Source: Cristatella mucedo
Lineage: Eukaryota; Bryozoa; Phylactolaemata; Cristatellidae
Reading direction: 5' to 3'
Assembly: GCA_009760855.2 (NCBI GenBank)
Contig: WPIO01000069.1
Location: forward strand, 1,326,501-1,390,500
Length of the DNA: 64,000 nt
The first letter of the stretch is position 1; every line of letters starts with the position of its first letter. The notes beneath the pieces were generated by a model. That model was not told the origin of the DNA, did not search any database, and was given only the letters and a program-made list of their open reading frames with translations. Shown in pieces: positions 35,241 through 45,035 of this stretch. The position numbers and the translations under genes are program-made.

Positions 35241-35690
35241 ACCACTTACCCCCAACCCCTACCAGCTATCCTTTTAACTTAGTGGTCATAACGCCTGCTG
35301 TAACACCGGCGGCCGAACTAGAGGCCTGTCGGCGGAATCCTCACTCAATGTGCAATAAGCTCTGCTATAAGAAGCCCAATTTTTGAAAAAGGTCTCAACC
35401 TTTCTTGCATACAGTCAGTAAACCACCCGAAAAATAAAGAATATACCCCGACAGGTTTCTCCTTCTTTCACTCACCTAGTAAAATCAAATGTAGAGGCGA
35501 AGTTACTTTTTACGTACAATCAAACGTTGAACTAAAGCTATTTGCAGTAGCCTAGATTCGGTATTTCGAATCAATCATCTAAATTTGACTTAACAACAAG
35601 CTATCAACGTTTGAAGTGGTCAATTGCCTAACAGGTACCAAATCGCCATTTCTCCCAGAGTTCTGTGATCTCATTTAGGTTTTATTTGCA
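35241..35690. other. unassigned
   Basis: Nothing recognised. It would be intron if the exon at 35701-36006 is real. Confidence 0.35.
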
Positions 35691-35700
35691 AGAACGTTAC

Positions 35701-36006
35701 CTTTCCTCATTCTCAGGAATTTCCGCATTCATTTTGACAACTTCTCCAATGCTTTCAGCACTGATTTTGGTTCGGTGACGGACTTTTAGTCTCATCTGGC
35801 TCATATGCATAGTCCTATTCACATCTATCGTCAAATACTCGGTAAAATCTTTCTTTTGAGACTGTAGTGTATCATCACCAATTATTACCGAATACGGATA
35901 ATCGGACCACGTGAAAATGTCATTCAGTCTACGAGTCGTGGCCTCCTCATCCTCGTCTAAAGTCACACGGGAATCGCCGCACCTCAAGACTCTCGACTTC
36001 GATGCT
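35701..36006 (-). CDS. probable internal exon, unknown protein
   Basis: A 102-codon frame is open from a pyrimidine-rich acceptor (TTATTTTCTTGCACGAG) to a GTAACG donor, phase 2 on both sides. The product is charged and soluble-looking: CGDSRVTLDEDEEATTRRLN, DIFTWSDYPYSVIIGDD, then DFTEYLTIDVNRTMHMSQM and a C-terminal acidic PENEE. It lacks Cys pairs and membrane segments. Codon use and composition are more protein-like than neighbouring frames. The donor is not a perfect consensus and a nearby AG could shift the start by a few bases. No family is recognised. It sits in gene-poor sequence between LINE B pieces and the foldback array. Confidence 0.5.
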
Positions 36007-36009
36007 CTC

Positions 36010-36905
36010 GTGCAAGAAAATAACCTTCGCCTCTGAGGCTCAGTGTTTCTTCCGACCTGTCATACTTGGGCGATTGGTACAATCCGACACTAGCTGAAAT
36101 GCTAGACGAGCTTACACCTCTCACTAAGCACACGTGCAACCTTCGCAAGATAGCCTATCATTTACAATTGACAAAGCTAGCTAGGTCTACAAAGCACGAG
36201 CTTAAACAAAATAAAGAAGATCAGGACTGACTGTATACTGACAGGCATGCGAGGACTTTTGTTGATCACACCGATTGATCCAAGCACAGAAGAAAACACT
36301 AGCTTCTGTAAAACATGTTTTTTCACGGCAGATGCAAGATTTAAAAGTGCTTGTGTGGACGATTAACCATCTCCTCAATCGCGCCTACACAATCGCATTG
36401 CCTAGTTAACTCTGTGATTATTTTTAACTAATCGCTTCTCTAGCTTTTTTGTCTAATAGATAGACAGGATCTAAGGGTTCTGTTCCTAAGATGGCAGCAT
36501 CCCCCAGGAATCGGCCTCTAAATAACAAAATATCTCGTTGCATGTAATTTCGTTCCCCAGTCAATTGTCTTATAACGTAAGGTGGCTAGGGAGCGCACGG
36601 TAATTAATTTTGATGGACTAGTTGTGTAAGCCTTAAAAAAGACTGACATGCGTCGAATATTTCGCCTATGTTGGCCATAACGTTGAGCTGTGGCATTTCG
36701 ATCTGGCCCAAGATACACATTACGGCTTTTGGTTAGCTGCAATTGTTTTTGAGGCACTGTACGTGTGTTGACTGATTCCTGCAGCATGAAACCATCACTA
36801 TTCTGTAATTAATTCTCTTAAAAAAGGGTATGAACTTGTAATAATTAGACATCAGTGTTGTCGGTGCTTTATGCTCACTATCTATCAAGGTAGCATTTTA
36901 GTATT
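36010..36905. other. unassigned
   Basis: The minus-strand frame at 36518-36787 has no splice context or recognisable domain. Nothing else is seen. Confidence 0.35.
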
Positions 36906-36909
36906 TGAC

Positions 36910-38745
36910 TACTTCAAAAGAAAGACGAAATAGATCGGTTCGTTATTAGGTTTTAATGCACACTAAAGAGCACAGTGCCTTGAGCTCAGCAACGTAAATA
37001 AGAAAAATTGGACACACTAACACCATGGTAATGGATGGCAAATGCCTAAAATGATCTGAAAAACTACCAGAATTCACTCCATTCCCCTGCAATTCATCCT
37101 CAAATTGTCACCGCAAAGCTCTAATTGACATCACGCATAAATTATACTCAGTTCAAAGTGTTCCCAACAAATTTTACTACATTGTGCACACCAGTTCTCA
37201 TGCACTGAATTGCAATTGATTGCAACTGCCAGGTCCCATAAATCAAACCGCCTCAAACCTAGGAATGCATCTGCAATCCGCCACACAGAGACCAGAAGGC
37301 ATACACTAGATGCTCTAATTGTGATTGCACGTTGATATAATCTTTGGTTATTTCCCACTCACATAAGTTCACTGTAATTGGCTCGACCATTCGACAGCCA
37401 AGCACTGCAATCACCTGCAACTGCCCGGGCCAATGGTCAATTCACCACAACCCGCCTAAAAGCAAACAGAATAAGTACACTTTAAGCTCAAATAGTGATT
37501 TATTGCTGCTATTATCTTGGTTAAGGTGTGGTGGAAAAATGCCACTACAATTGCCTTGACCATGCAACATCTATATACTAAAATTCACTGCTATTTCCCA
37601 GGCCAACGTGGCAATCTAAAGCAATATGATGCAAAATGCCTAAACATGGTTATGCAATGTTCCAAGTTTGAATGAATGTTGTGAATCACAATGGTTAAGG
37701 TTAACCACATCATTTTGACCAATTTAACTACTGCAATATCAAGTAATGCCTGGCAACCAATGGCAACGGCTAGGCTCGAAGCAGCCGTCCACTGCGAGCC
37801 CTCGCAAGACCACCCCGTTTTTTCTACACGAAGTGCCAGTTGTCATCGCATTTCACATTTCTTTGTGCTGAATACAAAATATCAGGACTTTCAAGCTACT
37901 TTTCGCGTTTATTGTCAACAGTGCACCTCAATCGACTGCAACGGCAGGGGGCTATATTGTAGTCCATGGCAAATCGAGAAGAAATCGGGTGCACCAAGCT
38001 CAAATTCTTATTCTACGTAACGTCTCACTGCATGCACACACACTTTAAACCAGCACTGATCTCTCAGTCTTGGTCAATGTATGGCAATCGAAAGCTATGA
38101 CCCGGAAAAAGGCAGCAAATCCATTATGATCCATCGCAAATCACTGCAAAGTGAGTGGGGCAAGGTCAAATATACCTTTCTTCCTTAGCCCACTGGGTTG
38201 AAATAGCAATTAAGTCCTTTCAACCAATCACACATCTACAATGGCGAGCAATGAATTGCAATCGACAGCAATGCCACAGGCCAATATCACAATTCCCGGC
38301 AATCTGGAGAAAAATCAGCATTGCCGAAGCCTCAATTGTTCATATACATAATATTCCACAGTGTCTCAAGTATAACCTTGGCAGTTTAAAGATCCAAAGC
38401 TCGTTAACTGTTAGCAGTGCAAAGCAGTTCACAGCAATAGTAGTGAACGATTGAGAAACAATTGGCAGATTTGGCTGCAATAAACTGCAGCTCTCATTTG
38501 AGGTACAGTGTACCTGTGTGCTCCAATTTAGAGCTTTATGATATTGATTTGAGGATGACTTGCAGTGGAGTAAAGTGGATTGCAGTGTTTTCCATGTAAT
38601 TTCAGGTGATTTCCGACTATTGCCAAAGTTCGTGGATGAGATGTTTTTTATTGTATGTGGTTGTGCACATCGCACTGTGCACTTTGATATGAAATACGAA
38701 CTTGAGCTCGGCATTATCTATTTCGAATTTTCGACTGTAGACTCG
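36910..38745. repeat. long imperfect foldback of degenerate tandem units
   Basis: The two ends pair with each other: ATTCCCCTGCAATTCATCCT at 37081 is nearly the complement of TTTGAGGATGACTTGCAGTG at 38548. The outer edges GACGAAATAG (36924) and CTATTTCG (38718) also pair. Paired positions sum to about 75650, giving a centre near 37826. Within the arms, units with GCAATTGATTGCAACTGCC and GGCCAAT recur roughly every 150-200 bases (about 37210, 37405, 37600, 37750, 37930, 38085, 38250). No long frame or known terminal motif is present. Confidence 0.65.
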
Positions 38746-39490
38746 GTGTATTAGAGTGAACTGGCGTATTGGCCCGAGCTACGACAGTCCGTTGCAGCAC
38801 ATTGCAACAAGAATGAGTGTGCTAATGCAAGCGAAAATTTTCAAGTGCTATTTTTACTGTTTCATGTCATATGCAATCAAAGAAGAATTTTTTTAATAGG
38901 ACTTTTTTTGATGCTCGGCGGAGTGCAGTGGATTAGAGTGGCTCTCAAATACTCTCCTGACACAGCTACGCTTCCCACTTCCTCTTTGTAGCCCAGACGA
39001 AGTCTGTCGGCTACCGAATGCGTACCAAAAGCCACTTAGGCTGTGAGTGCACTATACAAAACTCTAATGTGCAACATCCACATTTTCTTTATGGCTTTTA
39101 TAGAGTTACAAACGGAGATGCATTACATTAAAGTGGATTTTGTATTGGCCTGAACCACTGCAATGTAATTTCAGTGGAGTTTGTGAGAAAGCATAGGTGG
39201 AATTGCGAGAAGGTTTCTGGTTATATTTTAAATTTATATTTATAAATTTATATTTAATTATTTGTAGCCTAGTTTGATATTAAACATTTGTTAATGTGTT
39301 CAAAGATGATTTGTGGTGGAATAGACGGGAACTAAAATGCATCGTAATGGATTGCAGCACAGGCATCCGGCATCAAAGCTAATTTGCATTTGTGCAATTT
39401 CGGGCAGCAACATAAAACATGGTTGATTTAAAGAACCAATCGTGTGCCTCAATATCAGCTCAATATTTGAGCTGTGCAATGCTAAAGTCT
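38746..39490. repeat. inverted units continuing the foldback array
   Basis: GTATTGGCCCGAGC near 38770 and GTATTGGCCTGAACCACTGC near 39148 are complements of the GGCCAAT words to the left, and GTGGATTGCAG-like words recur (AGTGCAGTGGATTAG, AATGGATTGCAGC). A LINE A fragment sits inside at 38948-39133. Confidence 0.5.
38948..39133 (+). mobile_element. LINE family A, 3' end inserted in the array
   Basis: ACTCTCCTGACACAGCTACG to CAACATCCACATTTTCTTTA and GAGATGCATTACATTA match the last 190 bases of family A, including the hairpin. GATTAGAGTGG to its left and ATTAAAGTGG to its right may be a short target duplication. Confidence 0.75.
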
Positions 39491-39725
39491 GGTCTATGTT
39501 AGCCTAAAGAGAGTAAAGGTCGTGAATTGTGAGAATTCATTGAATCTGCTCAACACTGCCAAGGCCGTGTTTTGCATTCTTCATTGTGATCTCAACAATT
39601 CTTACAATCAGTTCAAGCACTTGGCTTTTTAGGAAACTAGTTTTCTCAAGATAGGGCCGTAGAAACAATTTCTAATAAGTATTAGTAAAAAATGATGATA
39701 TAACGATAAGCACTGTATACTTTTG
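39491..39725. other. unassigned
   Basis: Spacer between the array and the SINE cluster with no visible feature. Confidence 0.3.
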
Positions 39726-39890
39726 GTGAGCCGTGATGGCACGCTAGGTAGGTGGTTGCTTTCAGGACCTCGGTTCCGAATTCGTGGTTTTGATCCCTGC
39801 AGTGGGCGATTCTTTATGGCCACTGGAAGCAGTGGTGATAGCCCTAAAGGCTCTTCTGTCGTTATTCAAAAGAGGCTTTTTAATCAGCTA
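39726..39890 (+). mobile_element. tRNA-derived SINE, family 1, copy a
   Basis: GTGAGCCGTGATGGCACGCT with GTAGGTGGTTGCTTTC (A-box region) is followed by TTCGTGGTTTTGATCCCTGC (B-box region). The tail AAAAGAGGC...TTTAATCAGCT matches the other two copies. It codes for no protein. Confidence 0.75.
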
Positions 39891-40815
39891 GAAGATTTTC
39901 CTTTATACTGGAGGCCAATTGAGCCTAATCTAAATTGTGTTCCTTTGACCGAATTGCCGAGAAAACATTATCAGAGTCGTAGATGGTATAAACTTAGGTA
40001 GAAAGGAAAGAGTACACAGAAGTGTCTCAGAGCAGAATGTTGGTATATCAATTGCTGATTTATATATTACCAATCAATATTTGCGACGGCCAAGTCTAGC
40101 TTTAATAAAAACATTGGTGAATTACAGATGCAAAATCCTAAAATTCTGATGTATACAGTCAAAAGTCTCCAGAATCGCTCCAAGGTGAGTAGCTTACCCG
40201 ATGATCCTTGTGATAGTCTAGCTGATCGCTTCTCTAGCATCTTTTTTAATAAGATAGACAGTATCAGGGAGTTCGTACCTATAATGGTTGCTGTCCCATT
40301 GGAATGTTGTTACACATATGCAGCACTTAAACGTTTATGTTCAAGGAGATCAAACGTGACCTCGATCTACACTTCATTTACCAATTGAACCAGACAAGTA
40401 ATCCCTAACACCATATTCCATCGACCTGCTACTATGTTGCATCAATCTGATGTTGCCGTGCATAACAAACGTAAAGATATGTCAGAAGCCTCAGGTCATG
40501 TCCCAACATCCTTCAAATAAGCAAGAGTCATGTATCTACTCAAGAAAGCGACCCTAGAGCTTTAGAAGCTAAGTAACCTTTCCCATTTCTCTTTCCATAG
40601 ATCATGTCAAAGACACCGGGCTGATTGTTGGCTGACCAGCAAACCAAATAAATTGGGAACCCAAAATTTTCTAGTAAATTCCTTTCTAGTTTTCGAGCTA
40701 GTCACTAAACCGAGTCAGCACTGCTTTGGGCGTACAACGACCTACTTAAGAAAGCTAACATATGCTGAGTATTACGGCTGGTTTTGCTCGATCTTTCGTC
40801 AGCTTGTGATACTAT
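39891..40815. other. unassigned; possibly an old LINE piece
   Basis: A plus-strand frame at 40128-40388 includes ADRFSSIFFNKIDSIREFVP, which recalls LINE text around the start of the reverse transcriptase (FSAFFTEKI). Near 40720-40800 TTAAGAAAGCTAACATATGC and a TTTTGCTCGATCTTTCGTCA block resemble LLDLSSAFDT. This may be a decayed LINE between two SINEs. Confidence 0.4.
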
Positions 40816-40818
40816 ATG

Positions 40819-40989
40819 GTGAGCCGTTTTGACACACTAGGTAAGGTAATCACTTTTCAGGCCCTAGGTCCAGAGATAGTATACTCGAATCCTCTGGTGG
40901 ACATTCCTTTATGGCAGCTGCAAGCAGTGGCGATAGCTGTAAAAGCTATTATGTCGCCATAAAAAGACGCTGTTAAATCAGCTTGTATT
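40819..40989 (+). mobile_element. tRNA-derived SINE, family 1, copy b
   Basis: Aligns with copy a from GTGAGCCGTTTTGACACACT to CTGTTAAATCAGCTTGTATT. The B-box region is decayed (TATACTCGAATCC). Confidence 0.75.
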
Positions 40990-40996
40990 TATTTTT

Positions 40997-41170
40997 GGTG
41001 ACCCTCGATAGCAATTTAGGAAAGGCGGTTCCTTTACATGACCTCGGTCCTGAGGTTGTGGGTTCAAATCACGTGGTGAGTGATTCTTGATCGCTGCCTC
41101 AAGCAGTGCTGATTTCCGTAAAAGCTGTTTTGTTTCTACACAAAAGAGGCTGTTAAATCGGCTAGTATTG
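40997..41170 (+). mobile_element. tRNA-derived SINE, family 1, copy c
   Basis: Best B box of the family (GTGGGTTCAAATCACG). Head and tail match copies a and b, ending GAGGCTGTTAAATCGGCTAG. It begins 7 bases after copy b ends, so b and c look like a head-to-tail dimer. Confidence 0.78.
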
Positions 41171-41199
41171 CTAATATTTTGTATTGATCACCGTATAGA

Positions 41200-44100
41200 G
41201 ACTTTTTAGAGAGTCTTTGTAATGTTGTAATAAAAATATCCTTCTCTGGCGGGTCAGTGAGAACCTTCCTGCATCCTGCTCTCGCCCTATCAACAGCTCG
41301 GCTATCAAGCCTACGACTCGTAAGTTTAAAGTGCTGAATAGTACTTGTTGCAGTAGTAGCCCACCCGGCAAAGCCCAGCACACTGTGAAACGTCGTCCGA
41401 CGGCCGTTACCAAGGTCCAATTCGAATTCGAAGAGCCAGCGTCCCTGGGGCCGGATGCAAACGGAGGAGAATACAAGCCACTTCGTCTCTGTCGCCAAAT
41501 GTTGGGCTGCCTCTTAAATTCCGCCTACTAAATGACCACTCCCTAAAAATCAAGGGGTTACTTATCTGCGATCAGATGGTCTATCAGAAGCTAGATGCAT
41601 TTCTGCTTACCGAAACCTGGATGATGCCTTGTTCCAGTAGCTGTATTACGAGACCACTCCACCTGGGTTCTCATTCTATAAGTCCCTGTGTTCTGACAAG
41701 GTTGGTTTCGGGTTGCAATTGTTGTTCGCAAATCGTTAGGATATAAAATGTGCAGTTTCTCGCATGGGTCATCGTTTAAATAGGTTGCTTCATCAAAGAC
41801 AATGCCTCTCACTGTTGTGATATACCGGCCACCGTCTGGCTGTCTAAACTTATTTGTTGAGGAGTTTTCAGAATTACTCGCTAAAATAGTTGCGTGTGGT
41901 AAGCCGTTATTGATTGTAGAAGACTTGAATATTCACGTTGACAACCCTAGCAACATCCAGGTCTGCTCATTTCTTGACTATCTGGAGAATTTAGGTGTTT
42001 ACTGTTCCTGCTCCCTCGTACATACAGGGAAATGTTGAATTTGCCAAACGACGTAACTTACAAAGCATTGACATAGACAAGTTTTTGAAATCTGTTTGTA
42101 ATTCAGGTCTTCTTGATCAGCATTCAGGCTCGACCGGCAGTCTCGATAACCTAACTGATGCGACGAACATGATACTCAGGAATGCTCTTGACAAGCACGC
42201 TCCCGTTCTCTTTATCCACAGCATTCAAAGTCGTAGAGAATCCTTTCAATTTACAAAAAAATCCTTAAGAGATGCCTGGTTAAGTGCAGGCTTGAACTTC
42301 GTTTCTAGAAATCGGGGTCTGAGGCAGATCTAATCAATTTTAAAGACTTCTTGTTAGTTCACACCCGAAATCTTAAAAAAGGGCTTCTTTGTTATTAGAA
42401 AGCTGAATTTCTGCTGTTTGACACTAAGCAGATTTATAAGACAGTAAAACTTTTAGTGGCCAGTGCTGTGAGGTCTGACTCCCCAGATATTAAGGGCTCA
42501 GCCGAAAAGTTTTCAGCCTTCTTTACCGAAAAATTGTGCACATTCGTGCCTCCATTAAGCCCCCTCCGACCAAAACAATCGCCCTTCCTCAACCTGTGAC
42601 CTTCCATAAAAAGTTCTCCGACGTTTCTGCAAGCGATGTGGCTGCCTTAATAAGGTCTAGCAAAAACAGCTCGTCTTCTGAAGACCCTATACCATCATCT
42701 CTGTGGTCTTCACTAGCAGACCAACTTAGCCCTCCCATAAAAAATATTTTTAATGCTTCTTTGGGAAAAAAGGTCGTCCCCAATTCCTTCAAATCGGCGA
42801 TCGTTAGACTTATTCATAAAAAGCCTGGATTAGGCTCACAGGTTTTAGCAAACTATTGCCCAGTTTCCCTTCTTTCGTTCTTATCAAAGATTCCTGAAAA
42901 ATTGTTGTTAAGCAGCTGGTTGAACATATTGAAAATAATGGATTGTCAGAAACATTTCAATCAGGGTTCAAGAGGCAGCAATCCACTAAAACTGCTCTCC
43001 TCCGTCTTAAAAATGACATTCTACGTGGCAACGACTATGGGAATGTCACTTCCCTAGCTCTGCTAGATCTGTCTGCTGCCTTCGACACCAGTGGTCATGA
43101 AGTTCTGCTTGAACAATTGAGAACTACGATCGGTAGGGCCGACGAAGCACTGGCGTGGTTTAAATTACACTTGTCCGATCGTGTTCAATCCGTGTCGTGT
43201 GGGGGTCAGGTCCCAGACACGAGAAGGGTCACCTGTGGAGTCCCTCAACGGCCTGTACTTGGTCTCTTCCTGTTCTCTATGTATACACAACCTCTGGGAA
43301 AAGTGATTAAGGCACAGGGAATAGGATATCACTTCTGACATCAATTCTGACAATACTCAGTTTAATTTGCAATTCAGACCGTCGGAATCTGCTGGGGCAA
43401 CTGAGAAACTGATTGCTTGCCTTCCCAATATTCGATCCTGCATGTCGGAAAACTTACGGAAATTTAATGATAATTAAACCCAACTGCTGCTCATAGGACA
43501 CCCTAAGCGTGTCGCTGGATTAAAAAGCTTTACTGTTCTAATAGGTGATGCTATTGCGCGACCATCACCATGTGGTCAAAATTTAGCTGTCGTGTTCGAC
43601 AGCTGCCTCAATGACAAAAGCTTAATTCAGATTATTGCCTCTACAGCTAGCCTTTACATCCGAACCCTATCCAAGAATATGAGCTGTCTCACGCAGTGGC
43701 TTCTAATAAATTAAACTAGCTCTTTAGTTTTGTCTCGGCTTGATTATTGTATTTCCCTTTTGGCTGAGCTGCCAGAGAAAGCTATTATGCCACTACAGTG
43801 GACAATGAATATGGCTGCAAGGCTGGTCTTCAAGTCCTAGCGGTCTGAGCACGTGTCTCCTTTGCTGAAAGAGCTAGGATGGTTGCCGGTTGAGCAAAGG
43901 ATACAGAGCAAAGTTCTTACGCTGACCCACAAGGCCCGCCACGGCTTGGCTCCTTCGTATCTAGCTGAACTGCTACATCAGTTTCAGCCTGTTCGCGCCC
44001 TCAGGCTGTATGTGGAGAATAAATTAGCTGTCCCATTCCTCTGCTTAAAGACAGTTGGCGACAGAAGCTTTAGCTTTGCAGTTCCTAGACTGTGGAACTC

Positions 44101-44395
44101 GCTTCCACAATTCTTAAGCAACGATGGCTACTCTCCTACTGCCGAGTATGGCACATCGTTTTCAGCGGTCCTGAGCTGCTACTTCTATGCTACTCACTAC
44201 CTCAACTGCTCTCCTGACTCTGCTATGCTTCCCACTTTCTCTTTGTTGCGTGAGACAAAGTCTGTTGGCTACCGAATGTGTAATGAAAGCCACTTAGGCT
44301 GTGATTGTGCTATCCAAAACTCTTCTGCATACACCCACATGGCCTTTAAGACTTTGTGGAGTGACAGACGGAAATACAAAAAAAAAGGACTCGGC
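41200..44395 (+). mobile_element. LINE family A, near full-length, inactive
   Basis: In order: 5' UTR-like text (GTTACCAAGGTCCAATTCGA), an APE endonuclease (LDAFLLTETW, then VVIYRPPSG and LIVEDLNIHVDNPSN), a linker, and the reverse transcriptase (KFSDVSASDVAALIRSS, FKSAIVRLIHKK, FQSGFKRQQSTKTALLRL, LLDLSAAFDTSGHEVLLEQL, GVPQRPVLGLFLFSMYTQPL). The C-terminal part follows from ELGWLPVEQRI to NCSPDSAMLP and CAIQNS. The YADD box is degraded to NSDN-like after a frameshift, and there are stops and several frame changes, so it cannot make active enzyme. The 3' hairpin remains, but the terminal tail is replaced by AAATACAAAAAAAAAGG. It belongs to the CR1/L2/Jockey-like clade. Confidence 0.85.
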
Positions 44396-44396
44396 A

Positions 44397-45035
44397 GTTA
44401 CAGTTGGCGGTAAACTTTGTAACTGGACTTGCATGTTCTCAGCTTTGCATTATCCACATCTCACTACGTCTTACTGACCTGCACCAGCTCCGAGTCAAGC
44501 GATTTATCAACTTAAAGGTTTTTCCACTCACTTTCAGGCCACTTCATTGTTTGGCTCCAGCCTACCTCTCTGATCTAATCCATCATCAGGATAAGCAAAA
44601 TAGCACTCGTATTTCGGAATCTAGTTGCTCACATATACCTCGTGCAGGCCTTAATTCCTGTGGAAATCGTGCTGCTAGTTCATACACCCCTAAAGCCTAA
44701 AACTCACTCCTGACTTCAGTGGCATCTTCTGTTTGACCTTTAAAAAAAATCAACAATAAACGAACCACTTTACTTCTAAATTTAGTGGGTCCATGCGATT
44801 CGGCCATTAATTTCGACCTATGCTTATTGGTGCTGGTACTATGCATGCTGCCACCAACCATACTTACATGCTGACCCTATCTATATCAAGCCTCCCCATG
44901 TTGATCTAGACGCTTTTTTAAGATTGATACCACTAACCATTCGATCGTGCTTTCTTTGCAGCTTATGTCAAGCTTCTAGAAAAGATTGAGTTCTCCAATG
45001 AAACCTTTTAATCGCATTTTATTGTTATTGTTATT
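44397..45035 (+). mobile_element. LINE family B, 3' truncated copy
   Basis: Plus-strand text has LHQLRVKRFINLKVFPLTFR, PLHCLAPAYLSDLI, SSCSHIP and YTPKA, then TTTAGTGGGTCCATGCGATT, a GCATGCTGCC unit, and a (TTATTG)n tail. It begins right where the family A copy ends. Confidence 0.75.

Noticed and set aside
37131-38754. Several open frames of 60-124 codons on both strands in the foldback
   Set aside because: Frames mirror the repeated TGCAAT-type units; no splice context or domain.
41056-41085. A true tRNA gene suggested by GGGTTCAAATCACG
   Set aside because: No cloverleaf could be formed and the sequence is shared by adjacent SINE copies, so it is SINE, not tRNA.
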